The position numbers were made by a program, and so were the translations under genes. The notes under the pieces are model-generated. The model had not been told where the DNA came from. It searched no databases and saw nothing but the letters and a program-made list of their open reading frames with translations. 64,000 bases of DNA from Phormidium tenue FACHB-886 (GTDB lineage: Bacteria; Cyanobacteriota; Cyanobacteriia; Elainellales; Elainellaceae): NCBI RefSeq assembly GCF_014764505.1, contig NZ_JACXWX010000007.1, positions 217,242 to 281,241 on the forward strand, given 5' to 3'. Shown piece after piece: positions 8,635 to 17,859 of the stretch (position 1 is the stretch's first letter; each line of letters begins with the position of its first letter).

Positions 8635-10587
8635 GTGACAGCCTCCTCCAAGCCCATTCCGCTCATCAAAGATCCCGATCGTTTGGAAGCCCGCCTCAAG
8701 GAGATTCCACCAGAGCCAGGGGTCTATTTCATGCGGGACAGTACAGATCAAATTCTTTACATCGGCAAATCAAAGAAGCTGCGATCGCGCGTTCGTTCGT
8801 ATTTTCGGGACAAGCATGACCAGAATCCCCGCATTGCCCTGATGGTGATGCAGGTGGCAGAGATCGAGTTTATTGTCACCGACACAGAAGCCGAAGCATT
8901 GGCGCTAGAAGCGAATCTGATCAAGCAGCACCAGCCTCACTTCAATGTGCTGCTCAAGGATGACAAAAAATATCCTTATCTTTGTATTACCTGGAGCGAA
9001 GAATATCCGCGCATGTTTATCACGCGCAAACGCAAGCTGGGTAAATCCAAAGATCGCTATTACGGTCCTTATGTGGATGTGCATCTGCTGCGGAGTACGC
9101 TGCACTTGGTCAAGCGTATCTTTCCTCTGCGGCAACGCCCCCAGCCGTTATTCAAAGATCGCCCCTGCCTCAACTACGACATCGGGCGCTGTCCTGGCGT
9201 TTGCCAAAAGCTAGTTACGCCAGAAGAATATCGCAAGATTATTCACAAGATCGCCATGATCTTCCAGGGACGAACTCAAGAGCTAGAAGAGATTTTGACG
9301 CAGCAAATGGAAAAAGCGGCGGAAAATCTCAATTTTGAGTACGCGGCACGACTGCGCGACCAAATTCGCGGTTTAGAATCTTTGGGCGCTGAGCAGAAGG
9401 TGGCGTTACCAGATGACACAGTTTCGCGGGATGCGATCGCGCTGATGGCAGATGATCAGCACGCTTGTATCCAGCTCTTTCAGATCCGGGCAGGTCGCTT
9501 GGTGGGTCGGTTGGGATTTGTAGCAGATGCTCAATCTGGAACAGTGGGCGAAATTTTGCAGCGGGTTTTAGAGGAGCATTATTCTACGGTGGAATCGGTT
9601 GAGATTCCCTCTGAGATTTTGGCCCAGCATGAGCTACCCGACAGCGAAATGCTGGCAGAGTTTTTGTCCGAGCGGCGCAGTCGCAAAGTCACGATCTATG
9701 TGCCGCAACGCCAAACTAAAGCTGACCTGATTGAAATGGTCGAGCGTAACGCTGGATATGAGCTAGCCCGGACGCAGCGCTTCGCCGATCGTAATAACCA
9801 AGCCATGCTCGATCTGGCAGATGCGCTTGATCTACCCGATCTGCCGCACCGGATCGAGGGCTATGATATCTCCCACATTCAAGGCTCGGATGCGGTGGCT
9901 TCGCAGGTGGTGTTTATCGATGGCTTACCTGCCAAGCAGCACTATCGCCACTACAAGATCAAAAACCCCACGGTGCGATCGGGTCATTCTGATGATTTTG
10001 CCAGCATGGCAGAGGTAATTCGGCGGCGGTTCCGCAAGTATGACAAGAGCAAGCTGGCAGAAAGCCAGCCGAACGAAGCCGCCATGAAAGCTAAGCCAGA
10101 CGTAGATTTTCCAGATCTGGTGATGATCGACGGTGGGAAAGGGCAGCTTTCGGCGGTGGTAGAAGTGCTGCGCGACATGAACTTGCTAGAAGATGTGAAG
10201 GTCGTCAGCCTTGCCAAGCAGCGTGAAGAAATCTTTTTGCCGGGTGAATCTCTACCGATCGCCACGACTGCCGAGCAGCCAGGAGTGCAGCTCTTGCGCC
10301 GTCTTCGAGACGAAGCACACCGCTTTGCCGTTAGCTTCCACCGGCAGCAGCGCAGCGATCGTATGAAGCGATCGCGTCTTGAAGAAATTCCCGGTCTGGG
10401 GCACTACCGCCAGAAGCAGCTCTTGGCGCACTTTCGCTCGATCGATTATTTGAGAGAAGCTTCGGCTAAGCAGATTGAAGAAGTACCAGGAATCGGTGAA
10501 AAGATGGCGCAGCAGATTTATGACTACTTCCATCCCAAATTCACAGATGAAGCGATGCCCGAATTGGAAACCCCTTCTTCTAGCTAG
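8635..10587 (+). CDS. uvrC: Excinuclease ABC subunit C
   Basis: UvrC makes both incisions in nucleotide excision repair. This 650-residue protein has the full set of domains: a GIY-YIG nuclease at the N-terminus (EPGVYFMRD and [18 protein letters not shown]), a cysteine-containing zone [13 protein letters not shown], a UVR helix ([19 protein letters not shown]), the RNase H-like second nuclease ([15 protein letters not shown] and [10 protein letters not shown]), and tandem helix-hairpin-helix motifs ([12 protein letters not shown] and [12 protein letters not shown]). The start is GTG at 8635, placing [19 protein letters not shown] where it sits in cyanobacterial homologues. A hairpin terminator follows at 10652-10692. 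Confidence 0.95.
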   Translation: MTASSKPIPLIKDPDRLEARLKEIPPEPGVYFMRDSTDQILYIGKSKKLRSRVRSYFRDKHDQNPRIALMVMQVAEIEFIVTDTEAEALALEANLIKQHQPHFNVLLKDDKKYPYLCITWSEEYPRMFITRKRKLGKSKDRYYGPYVDVHLLRSTLHLVKRIFPLRQRPQPLFKDRPCLNYDIGRCPGVCQKLVTPEEYRKIIHKIAMIFQGRTQELEEILTQQMEKAAENLNFEYAARLRDQIRGLESLGAEQKVALPDDTVSRDAIALMADDQHACIQLFQIRAGRLVGRLGFVADAQSGTVGEILQRVLEEHYSTVESVEIPSEILAQHELPDSEMLAEFLSERRSRKVTIYVPQRQTKADLIEMVERNAGYELARTQRFADRNNQAMLDLADALDLPDLPHRIEGYDISHIQGSDAVASQVVFIDGLPAKQHYRHYKIKNPTVRSGHSDDFASMAEVIRRRFRKYDKSKLAESQPNEAAMKAKPDVDFPDLVMIDGGKGQLSAVVEVLRDMNLLEDVKVVSLAKQREEIFLPGESLPIATTAEQPGVQLLRRLRDEAHRFAVSFHRQQRSDRMKRSRLEEIPGLGHYRQKQLLAHFRSIDYLREASAKQIEEVPGIGEKMAQQIYDYFHPKFTDEAMPELETPSSS

Positions 10588-10651
10588 GAAGTATCGATAG
10601 ATAGCATTAGATAGCATTGAACATATCAATATTCAACAAGGTCAGGATAAA

Positions 10652-10692
10652 TTTTTACTGAAAGCCTTGTATCGTGCGGCTTTCAGTAAAAA
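10652..10692. terminator. Bidirectional-type hairpin after uvrC
   Basis: A 15-bp perfect stem is formed by TTTTTACTGAAAGCC and its complement around an 11-nt loop. The right arm ends in a run of A and the left arm starts with a run of T, so the structure would have a U-tract on either strand. Confidence 0.75.
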
Positions 10693-10879
10693 AATCTGTT
10701 TATTTTTGAGTACATACTTCAGCATTTGAGCACAATGGCAATCATTCTTCATCCAAGAAGCTAAGATTCTGGGCTAGCATAAGGACTGAGATTCCATATT
10801 CGGTGTTACTGTGCTTTTTCAAGATTGACAGTCAGCTCTCCGATTATCAATTCTCGTCCTTACCTACATGGAGTAGTTC

Positions 10880-11203
10880 ATGTCAATCTACGTTGGAAAC
10901 CTATCCTATCAGGTGACTGAAGAAGAAGTTAACGCTGTCTTCGCAGAGTACGGTACGGTTAAGCGGGTTCAGCTTCCCACCGATCGTGAAACGGGACGGC
11001 TACGCGGCTTTGGCTTTGTTGAGATGTCTTCAGAAGCCGAAGAAACAGCTGCGATCGAGGCGCTAGACGGCGCTGAGTGGATGGGGCGCGACCTGAAGGT
11101 CAACAAAGCCAAGCCCCGCGAAGAGCGTCCGGCTGGCAACTGGGGTGGCGGTGGCGATCGTGGCGGCAATAGACGTGGCGGTGGCGGTGGCGGTCGTTAC
11201 TAA
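10880..11203 (+). CDS. RRM-type glycine-rich RNA-binding protein
   Basis: This 107-residue protein has one RRM domain (residues 1-80) with RNP2 IYVGNLSY and RNP1 RLRGFGFVEM. A Gly/Arg-rich tail (GGGGDRGGNRRGGGGGGRY) follows. It matches the cyanobacterial Rbp family, several of which are cold-inducible. A long leader (10693-10879) precedes the ATG, with GGAG at 10868-10871 as ribosome binding site. The rpsU gene follows 282 bp downstream, the linkage known for rbpA genes in Anabaena and other cyanobacteria. Confidence 0.93.
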   Translation: MSIYVGNLSYQVTEEEVNAVFAEYGTVKRVQLPTDRETGRLRGFGFVEMSSEAEETAAIEALDGAEWMGRDLKVNKAKPREERPAGNWGGGGDRGGNRRGGGGGGRY

Positions 11204-11297
11204 GCACTAGGTGTGGTATCTCCACAATAGGCTTAGAACTAGTAGAGATGCTTGAAAAGATGAGAGAAAGCGGATTTTGTGTGTTTTCGGCACACAG

Positions 11298-11380
11298 AAC
11301 CAGGTTTTTCGAATAGGTTCTGCAACTTGAGGACTTCTGGCAGATCAAGGTGTCCCCTTGATTTGCTAGAAGCTTTTTGT
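11298..11380 (+). terminator. Two stem-loops between rbp and rpsU, attenuator-like
   Basis: A small hairpin (GAACC...GGTTC, 11298-11321) is followed by a stronger one. In the second, CTTCTGGCAGATCAAGG (11334-11350) pairs with CCTTGATTTGCTAGAAG (11356-11372), followed by CTTTTTG. The position between two co-oriented genes suggests partial termination or attenuation, setting S21 expression apart from Rbp. Confidence 0.55.
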
Positions 11381-11485
11381 AGAAATCCTACGTCAGTGCT
11401 ACCAAATCTTTTGCTGCCGATCGTCACGGTTGTCTTGAATGGTTTTGTTGAACATTGCTGCTTTGAATGCATGGAGGAGTTATAA

Positions 11486-11674
11486 ATGGCTCAAGTCATT
11501 TTGGGTGAAAACGAAGGAATAGAATCGGCTTTGCGTCGGTTTAAGCGCCAAGTATCCAAAGCTGATATCTTTGCCGATATGAAGAAGAATCGCCACTTTG
11601 AAACCCCTTTGCAAAAGGAAAAGCGTAAAGCTCTTGCTAGAAGGAAAAAGCGACGGTTCCGCGCTAGGCCTTAA
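11486..11674 (+). CDS. rpsU: 30S ribosomal protein S21
   Basis: This 62-residue basic protein reads [20 protein letters not shown] and [17 protein letters not shown], typical of bacterial S21. It binds the 30S platform near the anti-Shine-Dalgarno region. A strong ribosome binding site GGAGGAG (11473-11479) precedes the ATG. It is the second gene of the rbp-rpsU pair and is followed by a clear terminator. Confidence 0.95.
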   Translation: MAQVILGENEGIESALRRFKRQVSKADIFADMKKNRHFETPLQKEKRKALARRKKRRFRARP

Positions 11675-11732
11675 CGCACACTCCAATCTATATTTACTGT
11701 TCCAACCCCAATGTTGGGACGTTGAAATTAAT

Positions 11733-11762
11733 AAAAGCGAGGTCAAAATTGACCTCGCTTTT
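11733..11762 (+). terminator. Rho-independent terminator of rpsU
   Basis: A perfect 14-bp stem AAAAGCGAGGTCAA/TTGACCTCGCTTTT with a 2-nt loop, flanked by A and T runs, lies 59 bp after the rpsU stop. Confidence 0.85.
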
Positions 11763-11965
11763 GCTTTAGAAAATATTTTACTGTTTCAGTATTAAGTTGT
11801 TGTGTGGAGGCTCAACTCAACCTTAAATACCATTCTGTTCGGCTAGAAAATCTTGATCACGAGCGCTTATGCCTAACTGTGTTGCGAATAGCTCAGTAAC
11901 TTCGGGGGGCTACAGAATCTTAAGCGAAGCATTTGGTCAAAATTTTCTAGCCTCAAGGCAGGGGA

Positions 11966-12283
11966 TTAGTGGCTGGAACCGGCACCCACCAAGGTATCCA
12001 CCTCATCGTCTGAGAACCGCAGACTGGGAAACAGAAAATGGTTCTCTTCAACGTACTGAGCGCCGAACAGCCCTTTTTCTGCCCAAAAGTAACGATCTGT
12101 GGTATGCTCATTGCGCTTGACCAACAGCAGAGCTGGCGGCGCAATGCCTTCAGATTGAATAAACTTGCGGGCAGCAGTTACGGGCTTGTCTTCACCACTC
12201 TCAATACTATACTGGGGCACGAGTTCTAGGATGCGGCGCCCCTCTAACCGACGACGACTCTTGCGCTTGCGTCTTCTTGCCAA
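11966..12283 (-). CDS. DUF3155 family protein
   Basis: This 105-residue protein starts MARRRKRKSRRRLEGRRILE, a strongly basic N-terminus. It continues with KFIQSEGIAPPALLLVKRNEHTT and RYFWAEKGLFGAQYVEENHFLFPSLR. I recognise the pattern as DUF3155, a cyanobacterial family of unknown function. The basic N-terminus could bind nucleic acid, but this is inference. It converges on rpsU and diverges from the histidine kinase. Confidence 0.75.
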   Translation of the reverse strand: MARRRKRKSRRRLEGRRILELVPQYSIESGEDKPVTAARKFIQSEGIAPPALLLVKRNEHTTDRYFWAEKGLFGAQYVEENHFLFPSLRFSDDEVDTLVGAGSSH

Positions 12284-12752
12284 CCTAACCTACCTCCGAG
12301 CTTACTTACAGACCTACAATTACTGTAACGAGCAATTACCATAACAAGCTACCGTAATAGGTTACTGCGCTGTGACGAGCTAATATACTATGACGAGTTA
12401 CTAGACAGCGACAGGTTGCCGCGTTTAGGCAGATCGGTGTTCCGCCATAAATGCTGAAACGAGTCACCGTACTAGAACAAATCACCATACCAAACGGGGT
12501 CACTGCGTCAGACACAAATTACTGTAAACGGGTCGTTGTAACTGACGTTACAAAATCAAAACCGTGCAAAGTATATCGACTTAAAGATGCGATTTCAACT
12601 TCCTTTAAACTTTTGAAACAAAATCTAAAGATAACCTATATTAGGTAGTGATTGCTACAAAGTCAAGCTGTAATTAATACCTTTGAGCCTGTTACTTTGT
12701 AAAGTTTTTTAGCATTACCTCCTGCGCCTTTATTGAGTGTGTTTCGGTTGTT
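12284..12752. other. Intergenic region with degenerate tandem repeats
   Basis: About 470 bp separate the DUF3155 gene from the histidine kinase. Most of 12315-12550 is made of the degenerate repeat described separately. The remainder (12560-12752) is AT-rich and should contain the kinase promoter. I see no convincing protein-coding gene here. Confidence 0.55.
12319..12558. repeat. Degenerate 16-18 bp tandem repeat array
   Basis: Units resembling ACTGTAACGAGCTA follow each other: ATTACTGTAACGAGCA, ATTACCATAACAAGCT, ACTGCGCTGTGACGAGCT, AATATACTATGACGAGTT, ACTAGACAGCGACAGGTT, then after a gap ACCGTACTAGAACAAATC, ACCATACCAAACGGGGTC and ACTGCGTCAGACACAAATT. The period is mostly 18 bp. The units are too diverged for a recent expansion. 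They lie between two divergent genes and could be multiple protein-binding sites. Confidence 0.6.
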
Positions 12753-12758
12753 TTGCTC

Positions 12759-14192
12759 ATGTTAATGCCTGCTAGCTCCGAATTTATTTCCCTTTGTCAA
12801 TCGCAGGTTGCTTTGCTAACGCGAGGACTTGGTGCTGCATTCAGCATTATTTATCTAACCGAAGAGTTAGCAGATGCCGCAGATGCAAAGCTTGTGCCGA
12901 TCGTCGCTTATCCAGAAGCTGTTGCCAGCTGGGGTGAAGACCAAATTCTTTCACTGCTAACGCAGGGACCGCACAGCCCATCCACCGAACTGCGATCACT
13001 AGCTTCCCAGCCTCCAGACTCACCGATCGCGCTGTTGCCCGCCCAACCGCCCGATCTTACAGAGCTTGAGCGAGCTGAGCCTGACCCACCTGAGCCGCTA
13101 ACCGCCGCAGAAAAAGCGCTCAGTCAGCAGCAGATTGTCCTGCCGCTGGTGCATGAAAGCGTGGTGATGGGGCTGCTAGTGACTGCCAGAGCTGATCGCG
13201 CTTGGAACGCCGCTGAGCAGGAGCAAATTGAGCAGATCGTGGAAACGCTATCACTGGGTTGTGTCTTAGATCAGCGAGCGCAGTGGATGGCGCAAGACCT
13301 GCGGCAGCAGCGCCTAATGCGAGAGCAGCGTCGGGATTTGTTTGATAACCTACTGCATCAGTTTCGCAATCCTCTGACTGCCATGCGGACATTTGGCAAG
13401 CTGTTGGTAAAGCGCATCCGTCCTGAAGATGTGAACCGCACCGCCGCAGAGGGAATTGTCCGCGAGAGTGACCGCCTGCAGGATCTACTGAAACAGTTTG
13501 ATGCAGCGGTCGATCTAGACGAAACAGACCTGAATCGCATACTGAGCAGCGTAGATGAGGCTGAACTCGATACCGAAACGCTAGAGGCTGATGCGGAAAA
13601 TCGTAGCCACACGCCGCCGCTGCTAACGGCTGGCTTTCCGCCCCAGCCTAATCTTCTCGTCTCCAGCATTCAGCTTGCGCCACATTCGCTCGAAGAGGTG
13701 CTAAATCCACTGCTGGAATCTGCAATGGCGATCGCTCAAGATCGGCAACTCACCCTCCGTAGCCATATCCCACCTAACTTGCCGCCTGTGCAAACAGATA
13801 GCCGCGCTTTGCGGGAAGTTTTGAGTAACCTGATCGACAACGCTCTTAAGTACACGCCTACCGGACGACAGATTGAGGTAATTGTGCAGCGGCAGGATAA
13901 CCAGCAAGTGATCGCCATCCTGGATGCCGGAGCGGGTATTCCATCAGAAGATTTGGCACACCTGTTTGAGCGCGGCTACCGTGGCGTCCAGGCACAAACC
14001 GCAATTCCGGGAACAGGGCTAGGGCTAGCGATTGCCCGCGATCTGATCCGGAGAATGCAAGGCAATATTCAGGTTTTCAGTCCAGCCGCTAGCAGTGGCT
14101 TCAGTATAGAAGAAGGGAATACTCCTTCTCCTGGCACTGCCGTCGTGGTGCACCTTCCCGAAGCCGTACCCCAAGAGAGAATGCCAACTTAA
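12759..14192 (+). CDS. GAF-type sensor histidine kinase (Hik2/CSK-like)
   Basis: This soluble kinase has about 477 residues. An N-terminal GAF-like sensory region (residues 1-180) is followed by the dimerisation helix with phosphoacceptor motif LLHQFRNPLTAMRTFGKLL. The GHKL ATPase has N box LSNLIDNALKYTP, G1 DAGAGIP and G2 GTGLGLAIARDL. The opening SSEFISLCQSQVALLTRGLGA and the HQFRNPLTA box resemble cyanobacterial Hik2, the relative of chloroplast sensor kinase; this is from memory. Residues 90-125 are a Pro/Glu-rich insertion. In-frame TTG 12753 and ATG 12765 are alternative starts. No response regulator is adjacent. Confidence 0.82.
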   Translation: MLMPASSEFISLCQSQVALLTRGLGAAFSIIYLTEELADAADAKLVPIVAYPEAVASWGEDQILSLLTQGPHSPSTELRSLASQPPDSPIALLPAQPPDLTELERAEPDPPEPLTAAEKALSQQQIVLPLVHESVVMGLLVTARADRAWNAAEQEQIEQIVETLSLGCVLDQRAQWMAQDLRQQRLMREQRRDLFDNLLHQFRNPLTAMRTFGKLLVKRIRPEDVNRTAAEGIVRESDRLQDLLKQFDAAVDLDETDLNRILSSVDEAELDTETLEADAENRSHTPPLLTAGFPPQPNLLVSSIQLAPHSLEEVLNPLLESAMAIAQDRQLTLRSHIPPNLPPVQTDSRALREVLSNLIDNALKYTPTGRQIEVIVQRQDNQQVIAILDAGAGIPSEDLAHLFERGYRGVQAQTAIPGTGLGLAIARDLIRRMQGNIQVFSPAASSGFSIEEGNTPSPGTAVVVHLPEAVPQERMPT

Positions 14193-14339
14193 AGCGGTTC
14201 CAACGCCGTCCTGTTGACTTCTGGGCGATCGCTCGCTAAGCTTCTCAAGGCTTGAGAGGCACCGGTCGCAGAGTACGCTGATTCACCCTGCCGAAGGAGT
14301 GCCCAAGCGCTAAAGTAAGTTACTAAATCTGTCGAATGT

Positions 14340-15746
14340 ATGCGTATGTTTATCCGATGCTTAAAAGCGGTGGCGATCGCCACAATAGGCACCGCTTGGG
14401 CAAGTTCTACGATCGCTGCTCCTACTGCTTCTCCTTCCCCTGCACCGACCGCTCCCACGCCCACCGCTCCTGCTACTCCTGCACCTGCTGCACCCACCGC
14501 TCCTGCTACTCCTACACCTGCTGCACCCACCGCTCCCACATCTACTGAGCTGATTAACCCACTGACCACCCCTGTTGTACCTGCTACCACTAATGCTTTT
14601 AATCAGCAGGAAGTTGACCAAAGCCGCTTTATTGCAATTGCTGCTCCCTATGCAGGCGGCACTGCCCACCAGCTTTTGATTGTGGAGCAGATCAAAGACG
14701 ATCGCCCTTGCTGGAGCGTGTTGGGCGGTACGCCGACGATTGTCGATCCCCTCCTGCGGACGTTTAACTTCGCGGGTATCTGTGGGCGCAGCATTGATGC
14801 GAACGGGTACTCGGTGCGCGCAAACGGCGAAGATTTGGGGCTGAAATATAGTCTGCGAATTGTCCGGCGCAATCAAGATTTAATATTGGTGGCAGATCCG
14901 ATCGGCTGTTTCAGCCCCGATCGCAGCAGATGTCCCAACCCAGAATTTGAGATTGGGCATGTCAATGGCATCACCAATGAGTATGCGCAGATCAACCTGA
15001 ATCCGGGCTGGCGGTTTACGCGACGGGTGGTAGGCAATCGTCCCTTGGGACATATTTATCTCACCTATGAAGGGACTTTTCCACCAGAAGCCCTTGCCTC
15101 AACCCCTCCTCCTCCCACGGCTCCACCCACGTCGCCCACCACACTAACCTTCCGCGATGTTGGCGGTGACATTTACGCAGCAGAAATTCAGCAGGCGGTT
15201 CAGTTAGGGGTGATTGCAGGCTTCGAGGATGGCTCTTTCCGTCCGCAGCGCAGCCTCACGCGTGAGCAGCTTGTTTCAATGGCGCTGGAGTCCTTGAAGC
15301 GGCTTCCGGGCGTTAACCTGACGCTGCCCACGGCTGCCTCTACCAGTCCCTACACTGATGTGGAAGTGAACCGCTGGAGTGCGGGCAAAATCGAGTTTGC
15401 TCAGCGCAACAACATTGTCAGTGGCTACGAAGATGGCACATTCCGCCCTACACAGCCTGTCACCCGCGCCGAGATGATCGCCATTTTGCGACGGACAGCT
15501 GAGTATGGGCGATCGCTGCGTCGCCTCACGCCTCAGTTGCCTGCTTCTCAGGCAGTCACGCCTTTTACAGATACCACAGGTCACTGGGCAGAAGGGCTAA
15601 TCAGCCAGATGTCTGGCTACTGCAAAGTTGCCTCACCCGTCAACGAAATCGGAACCAACTTTGCCCCCAACAGCGAGGCCCAGCGGAACTATGCAGCGGC
15701 TGCAACGCTGCGGATGTATAACTGTGTGGCGCAAGCGCAGCAGTAG
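14340..15746 (+). CDS. DUF3747 and S-layer homology (SLH) domain envelope protein
   Basis: This 468-residue exported protein has a signal peptide (MRMFIRCLKAVAIATIGTAW...AA) and a Pro/Ala/Thr-rich linker (residues 28-65). A DUF3747 domain follows (about 80-245; FNQQEVDQSRFIAIAAPYA, RPCWSVLGG, FAGICGRSIDANGYS), then a second proline-rich spacer. Three SLH-type repeats complete it (about 275-315, 335-380 and 405-450; e.g. GVIAGFEDGSFRPQRSLTREQ and NIVSGYEDGTFRPTQPVTRAEM). SLH domains bind pyruvylated cell-wall polymer, so the protein probably sits on peptidoglycan or links it to the outer membrane. The linker is encoded by a 33-bp direct repeat starting at 14462. Confidence 0.9.
   Translation: MRMFIRCLKAVAIATIGTAWASSTIAAPTASPSPAPTAPTPTAPATPAPAAPTAPATPTPAAPTAPTSTELINPLTTPVVPATTNAFNQQEVDQSRFIAIAAPYAGGTAHQLLIVEQIKDDRPCWSVLGGTPTIVDPLLRTFNFAGICGRSIDANGYSVRANGEDLGLKYSLRIVRRNQDLILVADPIGCFSPDRSRCPNPEFEIGHVNGITNEYAQINLNPGWRFTRRVVGNRPLGHIYLTYEGTFPPEALASTPPPPTAPPTSPTTLTFRDVGGDIYAAEIQQAVQLGVIAGFEDGSFRPQRSLTREQLVSMALESLKRLPGVNLTLPTAASTSPYTDVEVNRWSAGKIEFAQRNNIVSGYEDGTFRPTQPVTRAEMIAILRRTAEYGRSLRRLTPQLPASQAVTPFTDTTGHWAEGLISQMSGYCKVASPVNEIGTNFAPNSEAQRNYAAAATLRMYNCVAQAQQ
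14462..14533 (+). repeat. 33-bp direct repeat encoding Pro/Ala/Thr linker
   Basis: CACCGCTCCTGCTACTCCT starts at 14462 and again at 14495, with a partial third copy near 14528. The period of 33 bp is in frame and adds 11 residues per copy, so copy number may vary between strains. Confidence 0.7.
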
Positions 15747-15763
15747 TGTAGCTGTCGCCAGTA

Positions 15764-15818
15764 CGGCTATGACATTTTTGTGGGTGTGCTCCCCATACTC
15801 ACAAAAATGTCATAGCCG
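15764..15818. terminator. Long perfect stem-loop between convergent genes
   Basis: CGGCTATGACATTTTTGTG (15764-15782) is exactly repeated in inverse at 15800-15818, around a 17-nt loop. It lies in the 83-bp gap between the convergent SLH-protein and amidase genes and probably terminates both. The stem carries internal T/A runs rather than a terminal U-tract. Confidence 0.65.
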
Positions 15819-15829
15819 CTGTAGCGGAT

Positions 15830-17662
15830 CTACTGAGCCTGCACGAGCCATTGCTCAATTCCATCCGCTAGCGCATCGGCTAATTGCTTCTGAGCTTCTG
15901 GGTCGGTGACCCACTCAAACTCAGTCGGATTAATCATGAAACCAAGCTCTAGCAGTACAGCAGGGGTCACAGTGGGGCGAGTCAGGGCGAGATTATTCCA
16001 ATACACGCCATAGGACGGGCGATCGAGCCTTTGCGTTAGGTAATCGTGCAGATACACTGCAAGACTATGCGCTTGCGTGTTGTACCAAAAGGTTCCTATA
16101 CCGCTGGTGTTCTCCGCATCTCCGTTATCGGGTAAGGCGTTGTAGTGAAGGCTAAGAGCAATCGTAGGTTCTAGCTGGTTGATTAAATCTGCGCGATCGT
16201 TTGGATAAAGGTCAATATCGCCTTCGCGGCTCATGTAGACCGTTGCCCCTCTGGCAACCAACCGATCGCGCAGTAGATTCGCCACGATCAGCGCCACCTC
16301 TTTTTCGGGATAGCCTGTGGGCCCGCGTGAGCCAAAGTCTTCAGGTCCACCGTGCCCCGGATCAAGCAGAATACGCATGCCAGACAGCGATTGCCCCTCT
16401 ATCTGCGGCGGGTGCTTCAGCGAGAGAACTAGCGTCGTGCCTTCGTAGCGCAGCTTATAGCCCCACTGCTGAGCAGATTTAAGGTTAAAGATATATTGCA
16501 CCTGTCCAGGGGCGATCTGCTGCCAGTCGAGCCGCTTGATAATTGGATCGTCATCCACCGCGATCGTATCGGTTTGAGCGGTGGTGTTGTAGAGCGTTAG
16601 GGTGAAAGTGCGCTCGCCCTGCTGGACACTAACTGGAACTGCCACCTGCAGCGGAAAAGCAATTTCTGTCCAGTCTCCAGCTTGGCTGGAGCGGATACTG
16701 CGAATCAACGTTTGGGGAGGAGCGCTGCTGGCGACCGGCTGCGTCTCAGTAGCTCTAATCCAGCTGCCATAGTCTAGCCGCAGCCATTCGCCTTCTATAG
16801 CGGTGACGGTAGCCCTCGTTCCTTTGGGCAAAGGTGTGAGGCGAGAGTAATCGGTACTTGCGCCAGAGCGAGCAGTGCCTGGATCAGCAGTCACTTCTAT
16901 TACGGGCAGGTGGGCAGGCGAGAGAATTTCGACTTTGCCTGCACCTTGCTGGGTAATAGTCTGTCCGTTGAGCGAGAGCTGAAACTGGGGGTAGCCTAAA
17001 TCCAGAGCAGCCTGTGATAAGCCTGCGTTAGTGGCAGCGCGATCGCTAGACAGAGCCGCTGAAATCCAGCTTTCACCCGTGGTGCAGCCCTGATACTGCT
17101 GGGCTGACGAACCGCCTGCAGCAGTGGGCTGATTCTGCTGAACCAGAACAGCCGAGTTGGGTGGCAAATCAACCGAATTGGTTTGGGGCAGCAAGGGAAT
17201 GGTTTGGTTAGCAAGGGTTACTGAAACAGCAGCGTTGGCAGGAGCGATCGCCCCAAAGCACAGAGAGTCACTCGGCAGGCGAGCTACATCCACCGCAGGC
17301 AACAGCGACTCCTCTCCAAAGGCAGTTCCTACCGGAGCCGCAGGCGTTGCTGCAATCCGATTTACATGAATTACCACCTGTTGGTTTTGATACTTCAGCG
17401 TGAACAAGTTTTCACCTAGCTGCAGCGGCAAGCTGGGAGCAAAATGTCCGGCATCACTGCGATCGACTGTCTGCCCATTGATGGTAACTTCTCCTTCTGG
17501 TGGAGCCGTACCGATAAAGAAAATTTTGTCGGAGGTTGTTTCGTGGTTATCGGGTGGGTAAGCGACCGACAAGGATTGTTCTGCCCAGGCGATCGAGGTC
17601 ATGCTTAAAGTTCCGATAATAAATCCGCTGCCAAATCCTAGCCACTTTAACCCGCTTTTCAT
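15830..17662 (-). CDS. N-acetylmuramoyl-L-alanine amidase (AmiC-type)
   Basis: This periplasmic zinc amidase cleaves the peptide from MurNAc in peptidoglycan. The start is placed at ATG 17662 because it opens a clear signal peptide (MKSGLKWLGFGSGFIIGTLS...AWA) and has GGGG just upstream; this gives 610 residues. A beta-rich domain (about residues 30-110) and an SH3-like region around 280 precede a spacer. The Amidase_3 domain runs from about residue 430, with zinc ligands in DPGHGG, EKEVAL and SLHYNA and the catalytic Glu in LLELGF. It probably acts in cell separation or septal-junction remodelling. Confidence 0.92.
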   Translation of the reverse strand: MKSGLKWLGFGSGFIIGTLSMTSIAWAEQSLSVAYPPDNHETTSDKIFFIGTAPPEGEVTINGQTVDRSDAGHFAPSLPLQLGENLFTLKYQNQQVVIHVNRIAATPAAPVGTAFGEESLLPAVDVARLPSDSLCFGAIAPANAAVSVTLANQTIPLLPQTNSVDLPPNSAVLVQQNQPTAAGGSSAQQYQGCTTGESWISAALSSDRAATNAGLSQAALDLGYPQFQLSLNGQTITQQGAGKVEILSPAHLPVIEVTADPGTARSGASTDYSRLTPLPKGTRATVTAIEGEWLRLDYGSWIRATETQPVASSAPPQTLIRSIRSSQAGDWTEIAFPLQVAVPVSVQQGERTFTLTLYNTTAQTDTIAVDDDPIIKRLDWQQIAPGQVQYIFNLKSAQQWGYKLRYEGTTLVLSLKHPPQIEGQSLSGMRILLDPGHGGPEDFGSRGPTGYPEKEVALIVANLLRDRLVARGATVYMSREGDIDLYPNDRADLINQLEPTIALSLHYNALPDNGDAENTSGIGTFWYNTQAHSLAVYLHDYLTQRLDRPSYGVYWNNLALTRPTVTPAVLLELGFMINPTEFEWVTDPEAQKQLADALADGIEQWLVQAQ

Positions 17663-17859
17663 AGCGCCCCGTTTGATCAATTCGCCGCAAAACTTTGCAC
17701 AGAAACTCAGTATAAGCTGTGATAGAGTTTCCCCGGCATTTTTGCAGCATATGGAGAATGATGCAGCCAACAGTCTAAACAGATTGTGTGGAACTGCTAT
17801 ATATTGAAAATAGAACGTGAAGAAATATTTAGAAATTTAAAGCATAAAGCATAAAGTAT

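Noticed and set aside
11471..11485. Five-codon frame ATG...TAA abutting the rpsU start
   Set aside because: The ATG is part of the ribosome binding site context; too short to support as a leader peptide, though its stop directly touches the rpsU ATG.
12451..12648. 65-codon frame over the degenerate repeat array
   Set aside because: Its apparent six-residue periodicity follows from the 18-bp DNA repeat; no ribosome binding site or downstream partner.
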